Source: Bacteroidia bacterium (lineage in GTDB: Bacteria; Bacteroidota; Bacteroidia; SpSt-205). From it: a stretch of DNA of 37,166 bases. Each line of letters starts with the position of its first letter. Within the stretch, counting starts at the first letter, position 1. The DNA is taken from NCBI GenBank assembly GCA_026413325.1, contig JANZYW010000015.1, positions 1 to 37,166 on the forward strand. Direction: 5' to 3'. The position numbers were made by a program, and so were the translations under genes. The notes under the pieces were generated by a model that was not told the origin of the DNA, did no database searches, and saw only the letters and a program-made list of their open reading frames with translations. Shown one piece after another: positions 22,898 through 31,778 of this stretch.

Positions 22898-25651
22898 TCA
22901 ACCCCGCTTTCTGTGCCGAAAGATAGCCCAGACCACACCTATCAACGTAAGCCCTATTCCCCCCCAGAATAGCCAGATGAAGGGCTTATAGAGGATTTTT
23001 AGCGTGATGAAGGCGTCGGGTTGCCTCCTTAGAGCTGCTCGGAAGCGAAGTTTTCTCTGGTCGATGAGAAATCCCTCCAACTGTAGGGTTAGACCAAGCG
23101 CTCCTACAGAAGCGGGAGAGCTGCGCAGTTCCTTCTCTTGTATAGCAAACTCTACGGGAAATCGCTGAGCAAAGGCAGGTAAGCCCTTCCATGCGGTAAA
23201 CCACGCTCTAAATGTGGGATGGGGAGTACCCTCTACTTCAGTGAGCCTCTCTAAGGAAAGGGTTATATCCTCCCAGGTTATGGTATCTCGAATAGCTATG
23301 TCGACCATGCCTTGCATAAGGGCAGCCCCCTCTGCTCTAGGTAAGCTGGTTAGATGGACATATAGGTCTCCCGTCCAGAGACGAATATGAGAAGGATGCG
23401 CCAAGAGCCCTGTCTCTTCACTTAGGTCTGCCTCCAATAAGAGGGGATACTTTTTCTGACTCTGTAAGTCTGTCAGAGTCACTCGATAGCGGTACCGACG
23501 ATCGGCAGGTTCTACGGGGAGGAGTGCCAAGTTCGATTCAATGAGGGTCTGGACAGAAGGGAGTGCTACGGGGCGTACAAGCTGAGAGCTTGTGAGAAAG
23601 TCCGGGAGCCAGCTCTGATAGGGAAAACCTAAGCTATCGGTAAATCGCCAGAGGGTCTGCCCCTCTCTTTTGAGGAGAGGTTCAAGACGGCGAAGGGGGG
23701 GAAGAGGCTGCAGCAAACCCTCATATCGGACCAGGTAGCCGAGAGCAGATGCTTCTCCCCCCAGAGGCAGAAACAAGTTATCTCCAGCGCCTGGACTGCG
23801 TGGATTGAGATTAGCGCTCAGCACCTTTTCGTATCCACTCGATAGAAGAGCCCCCATGATAAGCAAGGCGAAACCTCCGTGGGCCAGAGTAGCGCTTGCG
23901 ACTATACGTTTGGGACGCTGTAGAAATACGGCAATAGCCCCGCCCAAAGCTATCCAGGCAGCCCCCCATAGTAAGTCATCCAAAAGCAAAAAGAATGCCC
24001 CCCTCAGTTTGGTAGGCCAGGTGCCTTCCAAAAGGGTGCGATAGAGCGGGTGATAGACAAAATCCCATCCTTTCCACCACAAGAAACCAACACATCCTGC
24101 TAAAAGACCTCCCCCCGACCACGCCACAGCTTCCCATCCCTTTGCTCGGTAGGATTTCAATAACCCATATCCCATAAGCCCCAAAAGAGGGACAGAAAAA
24201 AGTCCCATCCATTCATAATAGATTTGTAAAGAGTTGGCTCCCAGTGCCCAAGAAGAGCCAAAGAGTTTATTTAGAGCGGGGAGGGAGGTGAAGAGGAGGA
24301 GAATAAAAGCGACCCAAGTCAGTAGCAAGCTCCCAGTGCGAAGGGCTGACCAGGAGAACGCATCGGATAGTGGGAAGGGGGGACGAGGCAGCCTTCGACC
24401 GATGAGCAATATACCTCCCCCCATACAAAGACCTACGCCCCAGAGAAGCCAATTTCCTAATCCCAGGTCGGTGAAGCTATGAACAGAGCTATCGGCCAGT
24501 ACCCCGCTCCTCGTAAGGTAGGAGCTGTATAAAACCAGAGGGAAAGGGAGCGTGGCGAAGGCAAGGGCGATTCCTTCGCTCTTTCGCTCTTTTCTCCATA
24601 CCCAAATCAGATGAGCAGCTGCAACCAGTACCAGCCAAGGAGCAAGAGATGCATTTTCCACAGGGTCCCAGTTCCAGTAGCCCCCGAAATTCAAGGTTTC
24701 ATAGGCCCAATAGGCCCCCAGGGCGATACCTAAGCCCAGCAATCCCACAGCTATCCACAAGAATCGCAAGAGGCGTCGGCTTCGCTCGAGGGTGAGCTTC
24801 CCATCCTTCACCACAAGGAGCCCCTCCCAAAAAGGAAGGGCTGTGGCAGCATAGCCGCCAAATAGCACAGGAGGATGGATAACCATCCAATAGCTCTGAA
24901 GAAGCGGATTGAGTCCGTTGCCATCGAGAGGTATCTCTCCTGGGATAATCTCTGCTCGGGCTTCCCATAAGTACAGGAAAGGAAAACTTCCCCATGTTTC
25001 CCCTGTAGGGATGAGGAGGAGAGCCCAGGCTGCAATGGTGGCTTTGAGGGAGAGCTTTTTTCGTAAACTAATGAGCAGGGTCCCTATCAGGAGGGCAATT
25101 TTTAGCCATTGGGGACTCCAGCTTACCGCTGCGATAAGGACAGCGGTGCCCCCTATTCGGTAATGCCAGGGAAGCGATTCGGCTGCCCATAACCCCCAGA
25201 GAAGGCCACCTATACTGGCAATAACCCAGCTTGGGAAGGAAAGACCGAGTAGGAAAGTTGCCAGGTAGCCATTCACAGCTGAAAGCCCTGCTACAAGGGG
25301 CCATCGATAGGGGTCTCGACCAATCAGAAGTGCCCATCCCACTATCCCATGCCAGAGCATCCAGAGCAGAAAGCTTCCTTCCTGCCCCTCCCACAGGGCT
25401 GCCGTGGTATAAGCTGGAGAAAGTTGTCGAGAACCATGAGCCCATGCATAGTAAAACTCGTATCGATGGTCTATCAGGATGTACAGTAAAAGGCCGATCG
25501 TGCTGAGCAGAGCTATCGTGTGCAATATCCAAGCTCCCCATGCACTTTTTCTCCACAAAGGTTGCCCTTCTCTACCTTCCCACGCCGCTATCGCTCCCCA
25601 TAGGCCACTGACCCATAAAAGGCCCACGAATATCTCGCCTGCAAGCTGCAT
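22898..25651 (-). CDS. ccmF: Cytochrome c maturation haem lyase, CcmF type
   Basis: 917 residues with about 15 membrane helices, longer than the proteobacterial CcmF of about 650. It presents haem to apocytochrome c on the periplasmic side. Blocks: WEGQEGSFLLWMLW (87-100), LNPLLQSYWMVIHPPVLFGGY (about 247-267, haem-ligand His), and the WWD-type loop GGYWNWDPVENASLAPW (323-339). The segment from about 590 to 880 is largely periplasmic, and a final helix (LFWGGIGLTLIGVVWAIF) ends in basic residues, as in CcmF. No ccmE, ccmC or thioredoxin-like partner is adjacent. An NrfE/CcsA relationship is possible, but the WWD context favours CcmF. Confidence 0.9.
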   Translation of the reverse strand: MQLAGEIFVGLLWVSGLWGAIAAWEGREGQPLWRKSAWGAWILHTIALLSTIGLLLYILIDHRYEFYYAWAHGSRQLSPAYTTAALWEGQEGSFLLWMLWHGIVGWALLIGRDPYRWPLVAGLSAVNGYLATFLLGLSFPSWVIASIGGLLWGLWAAESLPWHYRIGGTAVLIAAVSWSPQWLKIALLIGTLLISLRKKLSLKATIAAWALLLIPTGETWGSFPFLYLWEARAEIIPGEIPLDGNGLNPLLQSYWMVIHPPVLFGGYAATALPFWEGLLVVKDGKLTLERSRRLLRFLWIAVGLLGLGIALGAYWAYETLNFGGYWNWDPVENASLAPWLVLVAAAHLIWVWRKERKSEGIALAFATLPFPLVLYSSYLTRSGVLADSSVHSFTDLGLGNWLLWGVGLCMGGGILLIGRRLPRPPFPLSDAFSWSALRTGSLLLTWVAFILLLFTSLPALNKLFGSSWALGANSLQIYYEWMGLFSVPLLGLMGYGLLKSYRAKGWEAVAWSGGGLLAGCVGFLWWKGWDFVYHPLYRTLLEGTWPTKLRGAFFLLLDDLLWGAAWIALGGAIAVFLQRPKRIVASATLAHGGFALLIMGALLSSGYEKVLSANLNPRSPGAGDNLFLPLGGEASALGYLVRYEGLLQPLPPLRRLEPLLKREGQTLWRFTDSLGFPYQSWLPDFLTSSQLVRPVALPSVQTLIESNLALLPVEPADRRYRYRVTLTDLQSQKKYPLLLEADLSEETGLLAHPSHIRLWTGDLYVHLTSLPRAEGAALMQGMVDIAIRDTITWEDITLSLERLTEVEGTPHPTFRAWFTAWKGLPAFAQRFPVEFAIQEKELRSSPASVGALGLTLQLEGFLIDQRKLRFRAALRRQPDAFITLKILYKPFIWLFWGGIGLTLIGVVWAIFRHRKRG

Positions 25652-25663
25652 CCCTTTTTAGAA

Positions 25664-25671
25664 CAAATGTA
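25664..25671 (-). promoter_or_regulatory. -7 promoter element TACATTTG for ccmF
   Basis: Exact match on the minus strand, 12 bases before ATG 25651. The predicted leader of about 8 bases is nearly all purine (AAAAAGGG), one of the few places where a Shine-Dalgarno-like run precedes a leading gene. Confidence 0.55.
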
Positions 25672-25838
25672 CGACAGCTGATGGCTGCAAATAGCTCAGT
25701 GCTGGACGAGAGATTTCACGAGTGCAGTATACTCTGAGTAGTTTCATTTGCCCTAAGAAAAAAATCTGCTGCGAGGTTGGCTCGACATTAGACGAGGTAG
25801 AAGGCCCCCCTACAAGAAAATGGAGACATCAGCAGAGG

Positions 25839-27878
25839 TTAAAATTCCAAGAGAGCCCTTGCAGCCGCCAGGAGAGCATCTGGATCGGGGAGGTAGCATT
25901 TCTCTAATGTGAGATTCAAGGGTACAGCGGGTACCTCTGCACTTCCGATCACTTGGGGGGGAGCATCTAACCACCTAAAAGCATGTTGGGCTATCCACCC
26001 CGCTAAGGCTTGAGTGAAGCTGTGGGCAGGTGGCTCTTCTGTGAGGAGGAGAACCCGGTGATACCGCTGTACTGCTTCCTGTACGGCCTCATAATCTAAA
26101 GGGGAGAGGCTTCGCAGATCCAGTAGCGCTATGTTTCCTTCTAATCGTCGTGCCAGTTCCAAGCCCCAGTGTACGCCCATGCCATAAGTAATGACGACGA
26201 GGGCGGGCTCCTTTTCGGCATGGAGCCACCAGCGGGCTTTCCCGATTGGTACTGCATACGCACGGTCTGGCTCTGGGGTTTTGGCTGCACGGGTACCGGG
26301 CACCTTCGACCAGTAGAGCCCTTTATGTTCTAAAATGACGACGGGGTTCGGATCATAAAATGCTGCTTTGAGGAGTCCTTTCATGTCTGCGGCATTGGAA
26401 GGATATACCACCTTTATACCTCGGATGGAAGTGAGCACGCTCTCGACGCTGGAGGAATGATAGGGGCCTCCTCCTAAATAAGCGCCACAGGGAACTCGAA
26501 TGACCACAGGCATTTCCCATTTTCCATTCGAGAGGTAGAAGGCTCTGCTCAGCTCCGTAAAAAGCTGATTAAGGCCTGGCCAGATATAGTCGGCGAACTG
26601 GATCTCTACAATAGGGCGACAGCCCACAGCTGCCATCCCTGCCGTGCTACCGATGATATAGGCCTCTTGTATAGGGGTATTGAATATCCGTTCGTCTCCG
26701 AACTTTTCGGCGAGGGTAGCCGCTTCTCGAAAAACACCGCCCAGTCTGCGTCCGACATCCTGTCCGTAAAAAAGGGCTTCGGGATGGTCTGCCAGGATCT
26801 CTTCCACGGCGTGGAGAGCGGCATCCACCATGAGGACTTCGGGGGAGTTTGGGGGTTGGCGTGTTCCGCGTTCCTCTGTTATAGGGGTAGAAGCGAATAC
26901 GAATCGATGAAGGCTCTCTGGTTCTGGCTCAGGGGCTTCCATCGCTTTTCGAAAGTCGGTTTCGACTTGGGCTTGAGCACTTTTTTCGATTTTTTCTAAG
27001 TCTATCTCAGGATGGTGCGTCTGTAGATAGGCTTGTAAGTGGAGCCTGGGGTCTGCTGCTAATGCGTCTTGGTATTCTTCTGCACTTCGGTACCATTCTC
27101 TACGTACGCCAGATGTGTGATGCCCGATGAGGGGGACTCGAGCGTAAAGGAGGGCTGGGCCCTTTCCTTCTCGTACGTAGGAGAAAGCATCGCTGGCTGT
27201 GGAATAGCAAGCAAGGAAGTCGCTTCCATCGGAGACGATAAAAGGCCTTAGACCGGGAAACCCTTGTGCATACTCTACGACGGGCATGGCCCGGATTTCT
27301 GTTTCTGAGGCAGAAATCGCCCATCCATTGTCCTGGATAAGGTAGAGAATGGGGAGCTTTTTGAGGATAGCCATTTGGAAAGCTTCGGAGACCTCTCCTT
27401 CGGTAAGTGCACCATCTCCGAGGCTGCAGAGGACGATAGCATCGTCCTCACGAAGTCCCTGGGCGCGCAAGTAGGAGAGCCCATGGGCCGCACCCGTGGC
27501 AGGAATGGCTTGCATTCCCGTCGCAGAGGATTGATGAGGGATCTGTGGGCGGTCAGGTCCTTTGTAGCTGGCGTGGTTGTAGTAAGTTCTCCCTCCAGAA
27601 AAGGGGTCATCGCGCTTGGCCAAGAGCTGTAGCATGAGTTCATAGGGGGTAAATCCCATGGCGAGGAGTAGGGCTTCATCCCGATAATAAGGGTAAGCGA
27701 AATCTATCGATCTGAGGTGGAGACCTGCAGCGATCTGGATCGCTTCGTGTCCTCGTGAAGTGGAATGCACGTATCGGGCGACCTCTCGGTTTTCATCATA
27801 AAGCCGAGCCATGTGATAGGTGTAGCACATGAGTGTGTAAACCTGCTGCAGGAGAGTGGGACTAAGTGTTTGGACCAC
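25839..27878 (-). CDS. Fused 2-oxoacid dehydrogenase E1 alpha-beta (branched-chain type)
   Basis: 679 residues from GTG 27878. The alpha half (about 1-340) has the thiamine diphosphate motif GDGALTEGEVSEAFQMA to LIQDNGWAIS; the beta half (about 355-679) has MVDAALHAVEEILADHP, FYGQDVGRRLGGVFREA, FNTPIQEAYIIGSTAGMAAVG and QFADYIWPGLNQL. Fused E1 subunits of this kind occur in Bacteroidota and act in branched-chain 2-oxoacid dehydrogenase, with lipoyl E2 and E3 encoded elsewhere; a pyruvate role cannot be excluded. The longer frame starting at 27935 would overlap the divergent gene's start, whereas CAACTTTG ends 4 bases before GTG 27878. Followed by a 167-base gap up to the ccmF promoter region. 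Confidence 0.9.
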   Translation of the reverse strand: MVQTLSPTLLQQVYTLMCYTYHMARLYDENREVARYVHSTSRGHEAIQIAAGLHLRSIDFAYPYYRDEALLLAMGFTPYELMLQLLAKRDDPFSGGRTYYNHASYKGPDRPQIPHQSSATGMQAIPATGAAHGLSYLRAQGLREDDAIVLCSLGDGALTEGEVSEAFQMAILKKLPILYLIQDNGWAISASETEIRAMPVVEYAQGFPGLRPFIVSDGSDFLACYSTASDAFSYVREGKGPALLYARVPLIGHHTSGVRREWYRSAEEYQDALAADPRLHLQAYLQTHHPEIDLEKIEKSAQAQVETDFRKAMEAPEPEPESLHRFVFASTPITEERGTRQPPNSPEVLMVDAALHAVEEILADHPEALFYGQDVGRRLGGVFREAATLAEKFGDERIFNTPIQEAYIIGSTAGMAAVGCRPIVEIQFADYIWPGLNQLFTELSRAFYLSNGKWEMPVVIRVPCGAYLGGGPYHSSSVESVLTSIRGIKVVYPSNAADMKGLLKAAFYDPNPVVILEHKGLYWSKVPGTRAAKTPEPDRAYAVPIGKARWWLHAEKEPALVVITYGMGVHWGLELARRLEGNIALLDLRSLSPLDYEAVQEAVQRYHRVLLLTEEPPAHSFTQALAGWIAQHAFRWLDAPPQVIGSAEVPAVPLNLTLEKCYLPDPDALLAAARALLEF

Positions 27879-27882
27879 CGAC

Positions 27883-27890
27883 CAAAGTTG
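27883..27890 (-). promoter_or_regulatory. Candidate -7 element CAACTTTG for the E1 gene
   Basis: One mismatch from TAnnTTTG, ending 4 bases before GTG 27878. It lies back to back with TAACTTTG at 27903-27910, with 12 bases between, the same geometry as the 33779/33799 pair. Confidence 0.45.
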
Positions 27891-27902
27891 TCGATTTTTT
27901 CC

Positions 27903-27910
27903 TAACTTTG
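27903..27910 (+). promoter_or_regulatory. -7 promoter element TAACTTTG for the GT5-like gene
   Basis: Exact match ending 7 bases before the ATG at 27918. Confidence 0.6.
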
Positions 27911-27917
27911 CGTATCT

Positions 27918-28676
27918 ATGAATGGCCACTACCAAGAGCGGCTGCGGGTTCTCTTGGTTACCACGGAGTGTGAACCTTTCTGGGAAGAAACTCAGGCTGC
28001 CCAGTACGTTGCGCAGCTTCCCCAGCGTCTTGCCTCCCAGTATGAAGTTCGGATTCTTATGCCCAAGTATGGGCTTATCGATGATAGGCGCTGGCGCTTA
28101 CATGAGGTGAAGCGTCTTTCTGGCATTACGATCCGGGTAGGGAATATGGACTATTCATTGAATGTGAAGGTCGCCAGCATCCCAGGCACTCGTACGCAGG
28201 TTTACTTCCTGGATAACCACGAATTCTGGGCCCGCAAAGGTATATTTACCGATCCAGAATCTGGTGAAGCCTATTTAGATAATGATGAGCGCATGATATT
28301 TTTTAGCAAGGGGGTCATATCCATGATAAAAACGCTCAAATGGGCTCCCCACATTATTCATTGTAATGGATGGATGACGGGGCTGCTGGCTTTATACTTC
28401 AAATATCAATTTCATCGAGATCCTTTCTTCGGGGGGGCGAAGTTGTTTTTCACCCACTACGAGAGTAGTATTCCCTCCCTACGTTTCTCGGTTAGTTTAC
28501 CAGATAAGGCCCGGATGGATGGGCATGCGCATGAGGTTTTTCAGCGCTTAGCGGGCGACCCTTATGAGAAACTCCTCGCGGAGAGTAGCCAGGTGGCCGA
28601 GACCCACGAGGGGATCCCTGCTCCTGAAGTATGGATTGAGTCCTACCAGCAGCTTTTGACCCATTCTCCCGCTTGA
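27918..28676 (+). CDS. Glycogen/starch synthase N-terminal domain protein, probably non-catalytic
   Basis: 252 residues, about half a glycogen synthase. RVLLVTTECEPFWEE near residue 9 aligns with the first strand of GT5 enzymes, and HEVKRLSGITIRVGNMDYSLNVKVA, VYFLDNHEFWARKG, DNDERMIFFSKGVI and PHIIHCNGWMTGLLALYFK match later blocks. The ADP-glucose loop K-T-G-G-L is replaced by EETQAAQ, and the whole C-terminal Rossmann half is absent, so transferase activity is doubtful. Stand-alone proteins like this next to DUF4270 genes are, to my knowledge, a recurring Bacteroidota arrangement. It overlaps the DUF4270 gene by TTGA. Role unknown. Confidence 0.75.
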   Translation: MNGHYQERLRVLLVTTECEPFWEETQAAQYVAQLPQRLASQYEVRILMPKYGLIDDRRWRLHEVKRLSGITIRVGNMDYSLNVKVASIPGTRTQVYFLDNHEFWARKGIFTDPESGEAYLDNDERMIFFSKGVISMIKTLKWAPHIIHCNGWMTGLLALYFKYQFHRDPFFGGAKLFFTHYESSIPSLRFSVSLPDKARMDGHAHEVFQRLAGDPYEKLLAESSQVAETHEGIPAPEVWIESYQQLLTHSPA

Positions 28677-29920
28677 TACGCTGGATTCGAATAGTCCCTT
28701 TGCTGTGGGCTACTGCTTGTCGGAACCCACAGCGGATGGGTGAGGAATTGTTTCCTCCTCCCCCTGTCCAAGTAGACACTTTGCTCATTACTTCGGTTCG
28801 TCAGGTTTTCCTTGCTCCTCCTTCCACCCGAAATGCCCCCTTTGTCTTTATCGGAGAGGCAGAGGACACGCTGGTCGGACGATGGAAAGGAGGATGGGCT
28901 ACGCAGTTCTCTCTGGGCGGGCAAAATGTCCAGTTTTTTGCTTCGGAGCTCGTTGCTGTCGACTCGGTGGTACTGGAGCTCTTTATCGCAAGCTCTTTTG
29001 GAGACATATCGGTGCCTTTACGATTGAGGGTGACTCGTCTGATTCAGCCCCTTTCTTCGGCGGGAACATATACGACGGAAAGTACTTTTCTCACGGATGG
29101 CCAGAACCTCAGCCGGCCCGGATGGGATAGCCTGTATTATATCGCTTTCTCCCCTGGGGTACGTCGCTTTCATTTAGATACTTCTCTGGGACGGGCTCTC
29201 TTAACTTTACCTGCCACTGCCTTGGTCAACGATGCTGCTTTTCATTCCGCTTTTCCTGGGCTTTACATCGAGGCTGAGCCTTTTTCTCCAGGGGCTCGGA
29301 GCGCCGTTTATACCGTTTTTCCTCGGAGCCCTTCTACGCTTCTACGAGTCTATTATCGAGAGCGGATACAGGGGCAGGAAGCTCCCCAGCGATACGATTT
29401 CGCCATCAATGATACATGTGTCTGGGCGTATCGGCTTACCCGTTCTGTGCAGGGGCCTCCTCCCCTTCGTGACCAGCTGGAAATCGATTCTGCATTATGG
29501 GCTTCTCGCCTACTGATTGGAGGGGGGGTTCCGGTTGGGGTTACTTTCGAGATATCGGGGTGGGAACGCATCCAGCGGCGCCCTGTATTGTCTGCTCAGC
29601 TAATCTGGCCTTCTGACTCTGGGAGTAGAGGTGCCTTTTCTGCTTTTTATACTCGTCCGAATAGCATCGTTCTGTATGCAGATACTTCTGACGAAGTTGC
29701 TTCCGCCGCGTGGGGAATAGGGGACTTCAGGAATGAAGAAGCCTTATGGGACCTTACTGCTCCGGTACAGGAAGTTGCTTTAGGTCGTCGTCCTCCCCCT
29801 CATAGGTTTTACCTATGGCCAGCGGGTCGGACTTATACGCTGCAGCGATGGGTCGCAGTCGGGCCAGGTGCTTATACAAGGCCTTACCTCATCGTAAATT
29901 CCGTAGAGCCATACCGATAA
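28673..29920 (+). CDS. DUF4270-like lipoprotein
   Basis: 415 residues from TTG 28673, which forms a TTGA overlap with the previous stop and gives a compact lipoprotein leader IRWIRIVPLLWATAC (Cys16). The body is beta-rich: VDTLLITSVRQVFLAPPSTRNAPFVFIGEAEDTLVGRWKGGWATQF, VDSVVLELFI, WDSLYYIAFSP, ALLTLPATALVND, FHSAFPGLYIEAEPFSPG. These and the length fit DUF4270, an envelope family of unknown function in Bacteroidota. Translation is probably coupled to the GT5-like gene. Its final 37 bases overlap the convergent lipoprotein gene. The family call relies on pattern and neighbour together. Confidence 0.68.
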   Translation: MIRWIRIVPLLWATACRNPQRMGEELFPPPPVQVDTLLITSVRQVFLAPPSTRNAPFVFIGEAEDTLVGRWKGGWATQFSLGGQNVQFFASELVAVDSVVLELFIASSFGDISVPLRLRVTRLIQPLSSAGTYTTESTFLTDGQNLSRPGWDSLYYIAFSPGVRRFHLDTSLGRALLTLPATALVNDAAFHSAFPGLYIEAEPFSPGARSAVYTVFPRSPSTLLRVYYRERIQGQEAPQRYDFAINDTCVWAYRLTRSVQGPPPLRDQLEIDSALWASRLLIGGGVPVGVTFEISGWERIQRRPVLSAQLIWPSDSGSRGAFSAFYTRPNSIVLYADTSDEVASAAWGIGDFRNEEALWDLTAPVQEVALGRRPPPHRFYLWPAGRTYTLQRWVAVGPGAYTRPYLIVNSVEPYR

Positions 29921-30831
29921 ACGGGAACGGCCCGTATGGCTTGAGCTCCGGCTTGCCTGAGCACAAACTGAGGTGGAGAGATCGGAGACAAGTGGTACCT
30001 CCAGATCGTGTCATTTCGAAGAAAGAACCCTTTCCCTCCCATGAAGTCGGCTGCGAAACTCTGGACTTTGCTGTGAGAGCCAGGTAGTAAAAGCCCTTCT
30101 TGAGTGAGAGACAAGTTTCCTACATACTCCGTTCCGAAATTTTGCCGTACATAAGGAGATGAGGCCGATTCCTTGTAGGGGGAGGGCTGTAGTGTATCTA
30201 CCTTGAGGTACCGTGCAGTATGTCGGTATCGAAAAGTCCAAAGGGTATCCTGTTTTTGCCATGTACCCACCGCCTCTGTTGGGTAATCGATCCAGAGATG
30301 GTGGACAGGTCCAGGTACTTCCCCTTCGAAAAGGGAAGTAAGATCCTCTAAGCGGAAAGCCGCTATATGTCGATCTCCTGCGGCGATAAGGAAAGAGGGA
30401 GCTACAGCAATATGCTGAAATCTCTGTGGGGAGGGTTTCCACATCCACTGCACCTTGTCTGGGAGGTGAGATTGTTTTGAGCTTCCCATGCCTATCGAAG
30501 AAGGGCTCAGCAGATAAATCCGATAAGGATCTAAGGAGACGGCGAGGGCTGTGGCGGGCTGGGGTAAGCTGTAGCTCTTTTCTGGAAAGAAAGCTCCTGC
30601 AGAAACGTAGTATAGAGAATCCCCCGTTGTAGAGAGTGCGAGAAGCCACCTTCCTGCCCCGCAAATCGTCCGTACTCGAAAGGGCAAAAGAAATGGCCGT
30701 TCTTCTTGGTCAAGCCACCAAACCAGGCTGTCTATTTGGAGATAAGTCCCCCTATATTGAGGGGCATATTTTGTATCTTCATCCCAACCGCACTGGCTCA
30801 GAAAGCCCAGCGCAGCCAGAGTGCCCCCCAC
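29884..30831 (-). CDS. Putative lipoprotein, function unknown
   Basis: 315 residues if started at GTG 30831, inside the end of fabH and preceded by GGAGGAGG at good spacing; that purine run also encodes the conserved end of FabH, so it may be accidental. The start gives VGGTLAALGFLSQC, a plausible but imperfect lipobox (Gln before Cys). The mature part is beta-rich with repeated strand patterns (RWLLALSTTGDSLYYVSAG, YRIYLLSPSS, FLIAAGDRHIAAFRLEDL, VHHLWIDY), which recalls a propeller or similar fold, but I do not recognise a family. It ends the lipid operon and overlaps the DUF4270 gene tail to tail. Another frame of 217 codons here is judged a shadow. Confidence 0.55.
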   Translation of the reverse strand: MGGTLAALGFLSQCGWDEDTKYAPQYRGTYLQIDSLVWWLDQEERPFLLPFRVRTICGAGRWLLALSTTGDSLYYVSAGAFFPEKSYSLPQPATALAVSLDPYRIYLLSPSSIGMGSSKQSHLPDKVQWMWKPSPQRFQHIAVAPSFLIAAGDRHIAAFRLEDLTSLFEGEVPGPVHHLWIDYPTEAVGTWQKQDTLWTFRYRHTARYLKVDTLQPSPYKESASSPYVRQNFGTEYVGNLSLTQEGLLLPGSHSKVQSFAADFMGGKGFFLRNDTIWRYHLSPISPPQFVLRQAGAQAIRAVPVYRYGSTEFTMR

Positions 30832-31778
30832 GTGAAGCCTCCTCCAAAAGTGGCTAAAATAAGATTGTCGCCTTTCTTGAGCTTTTCTTGATAATCGTAG
30901 AGGCATAGGGGAAGGGTTGCAGAGGTAGTGTTCCCATACCGGTCAATATTAAGCATGACCTTATCCATCGGAAGCCCTAAGCGTTGAGCAGCTGCTTCGA
31001 TAATACGTCGATTGGCTTGATGGGGTACGAAAAAGGCAATGTCATCTGGGCTGAGCCCATTTTTTTGCATCAGGGCTTCTGAGACCGCAGCCATTTGGAC
31101 TACGGCTTGCTTGAAGACTTGCTTGCCCTCTTGATAGACGTAATGAAGGCGATTTCTGACAGTCCGAACAGAAGGGGGTAAAACGCTTCCTCCCGCTTTC
31201 ATATGAAGGAAGGTGCATCCGCTTCCGTCTGCCTGATGGAGATAATCCATCACACCTACGGGCTCTTCAGTCGGTTCGAGTAGGACTGCCCCAGCTGCGT
31301 CTCCAAATATCACGCATGTAGCGCGGTCTCTGTAGTCGATGATACTGGACATTTTATCGCTGCCGATGACCAGGGCTCTTTGCACGCGACCGGCTGCGAT
31401 GCTGTCAGATGCTATACTCAGTGCATACAGAAAGCTACTACAGGCCGCTTCCACATCGAAACCCCATGCTTTATGGGCGCCTATAGCGTGAGAGACGATA
31501 TTGGCTGTAGCGGGAAAGGGATGTTCTGGGGTTACCGTAGCTACGATGACTAGGTCGATAGACTCTGCGGGTAGATTCCGCCGTCGAAGTGCGTCTTGAG
31601 CGGCAGCTATGGCCATATATGCGCTGCCCTTCCCTCGGGAGAGAATACGTCTCTCCTGGATGCCTGTCCGTTCGATGATCCACTCGTTAGTGGTCTCTAC
31701 CAGCTTTTCTAAATCAGCATTTGTGAGTCGTTTCTCGGGCAGGTAAGCTCCGACGGCAGTGATGGCAGCTCTACGCAT
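30798..31778 (-). CDS. fabH: 3-oxoacyl-ACP synthase III
   Basis: 326 residues. Condenses acyl-CoA with malonyl-ACP to start fatty acid synthesis. The catalytic triad is visible: Cys in DVEAACSSFLYAL, His in FVPHQANRRI and Asn in YGNTTSATLP. ETTNEWIIERTGIQERRI near the N-terminus and FGGGFTWGALWLRW at the end are typical. Its start overlaps plsX by 8 bases. Bacteroidota and other bacteria that make iso-branched fatty acids use FabH to load branched-chain acyl-CoA primers, which would connect to the fused E1 gene in this window, though that link is inferred. Assignment is firm. Confidence 0.96.
   Translation of the reverse strand: MRRAAITAVGAYLPEKRLTNADLEKLVETTNEWIIERTGIQERRILSRGKGSAYMAIAAAQDALRRRNLPAESIDLVIVATVTPEHPFPATANIVSHAIGAHKAWGFDVEAACSSFLYALSIASDSIAAGRVQRALVIGSDKMSSIIDYRDRATCVIFGDAAGAVLLEPTEEPVGVMDYLHQADGSGCTFLHMKAGGSVLPPSVRTVRNRLHYVYQEGKQVFKQAVVQMAAVSEALMQKNGLSPDDIAFFVPHQANRRIIEAAAQRLGLPMDKVMLNIDRYGNTTSATLPLCLYDYQEKLKKGDNLILATFGGGFTWGALWLRWAF

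Noticed and set aside
25068-25556. 162-codon minus-strand frame
   Set aside because: Shadow of ccmF.
30011-30664. 217-codon minus-strand frame
   Set aside because: It lies wholly inside the lipoprotein gene at 29884-30831 in another frame and is Arg/Ser-rich, as expected of a shadow.
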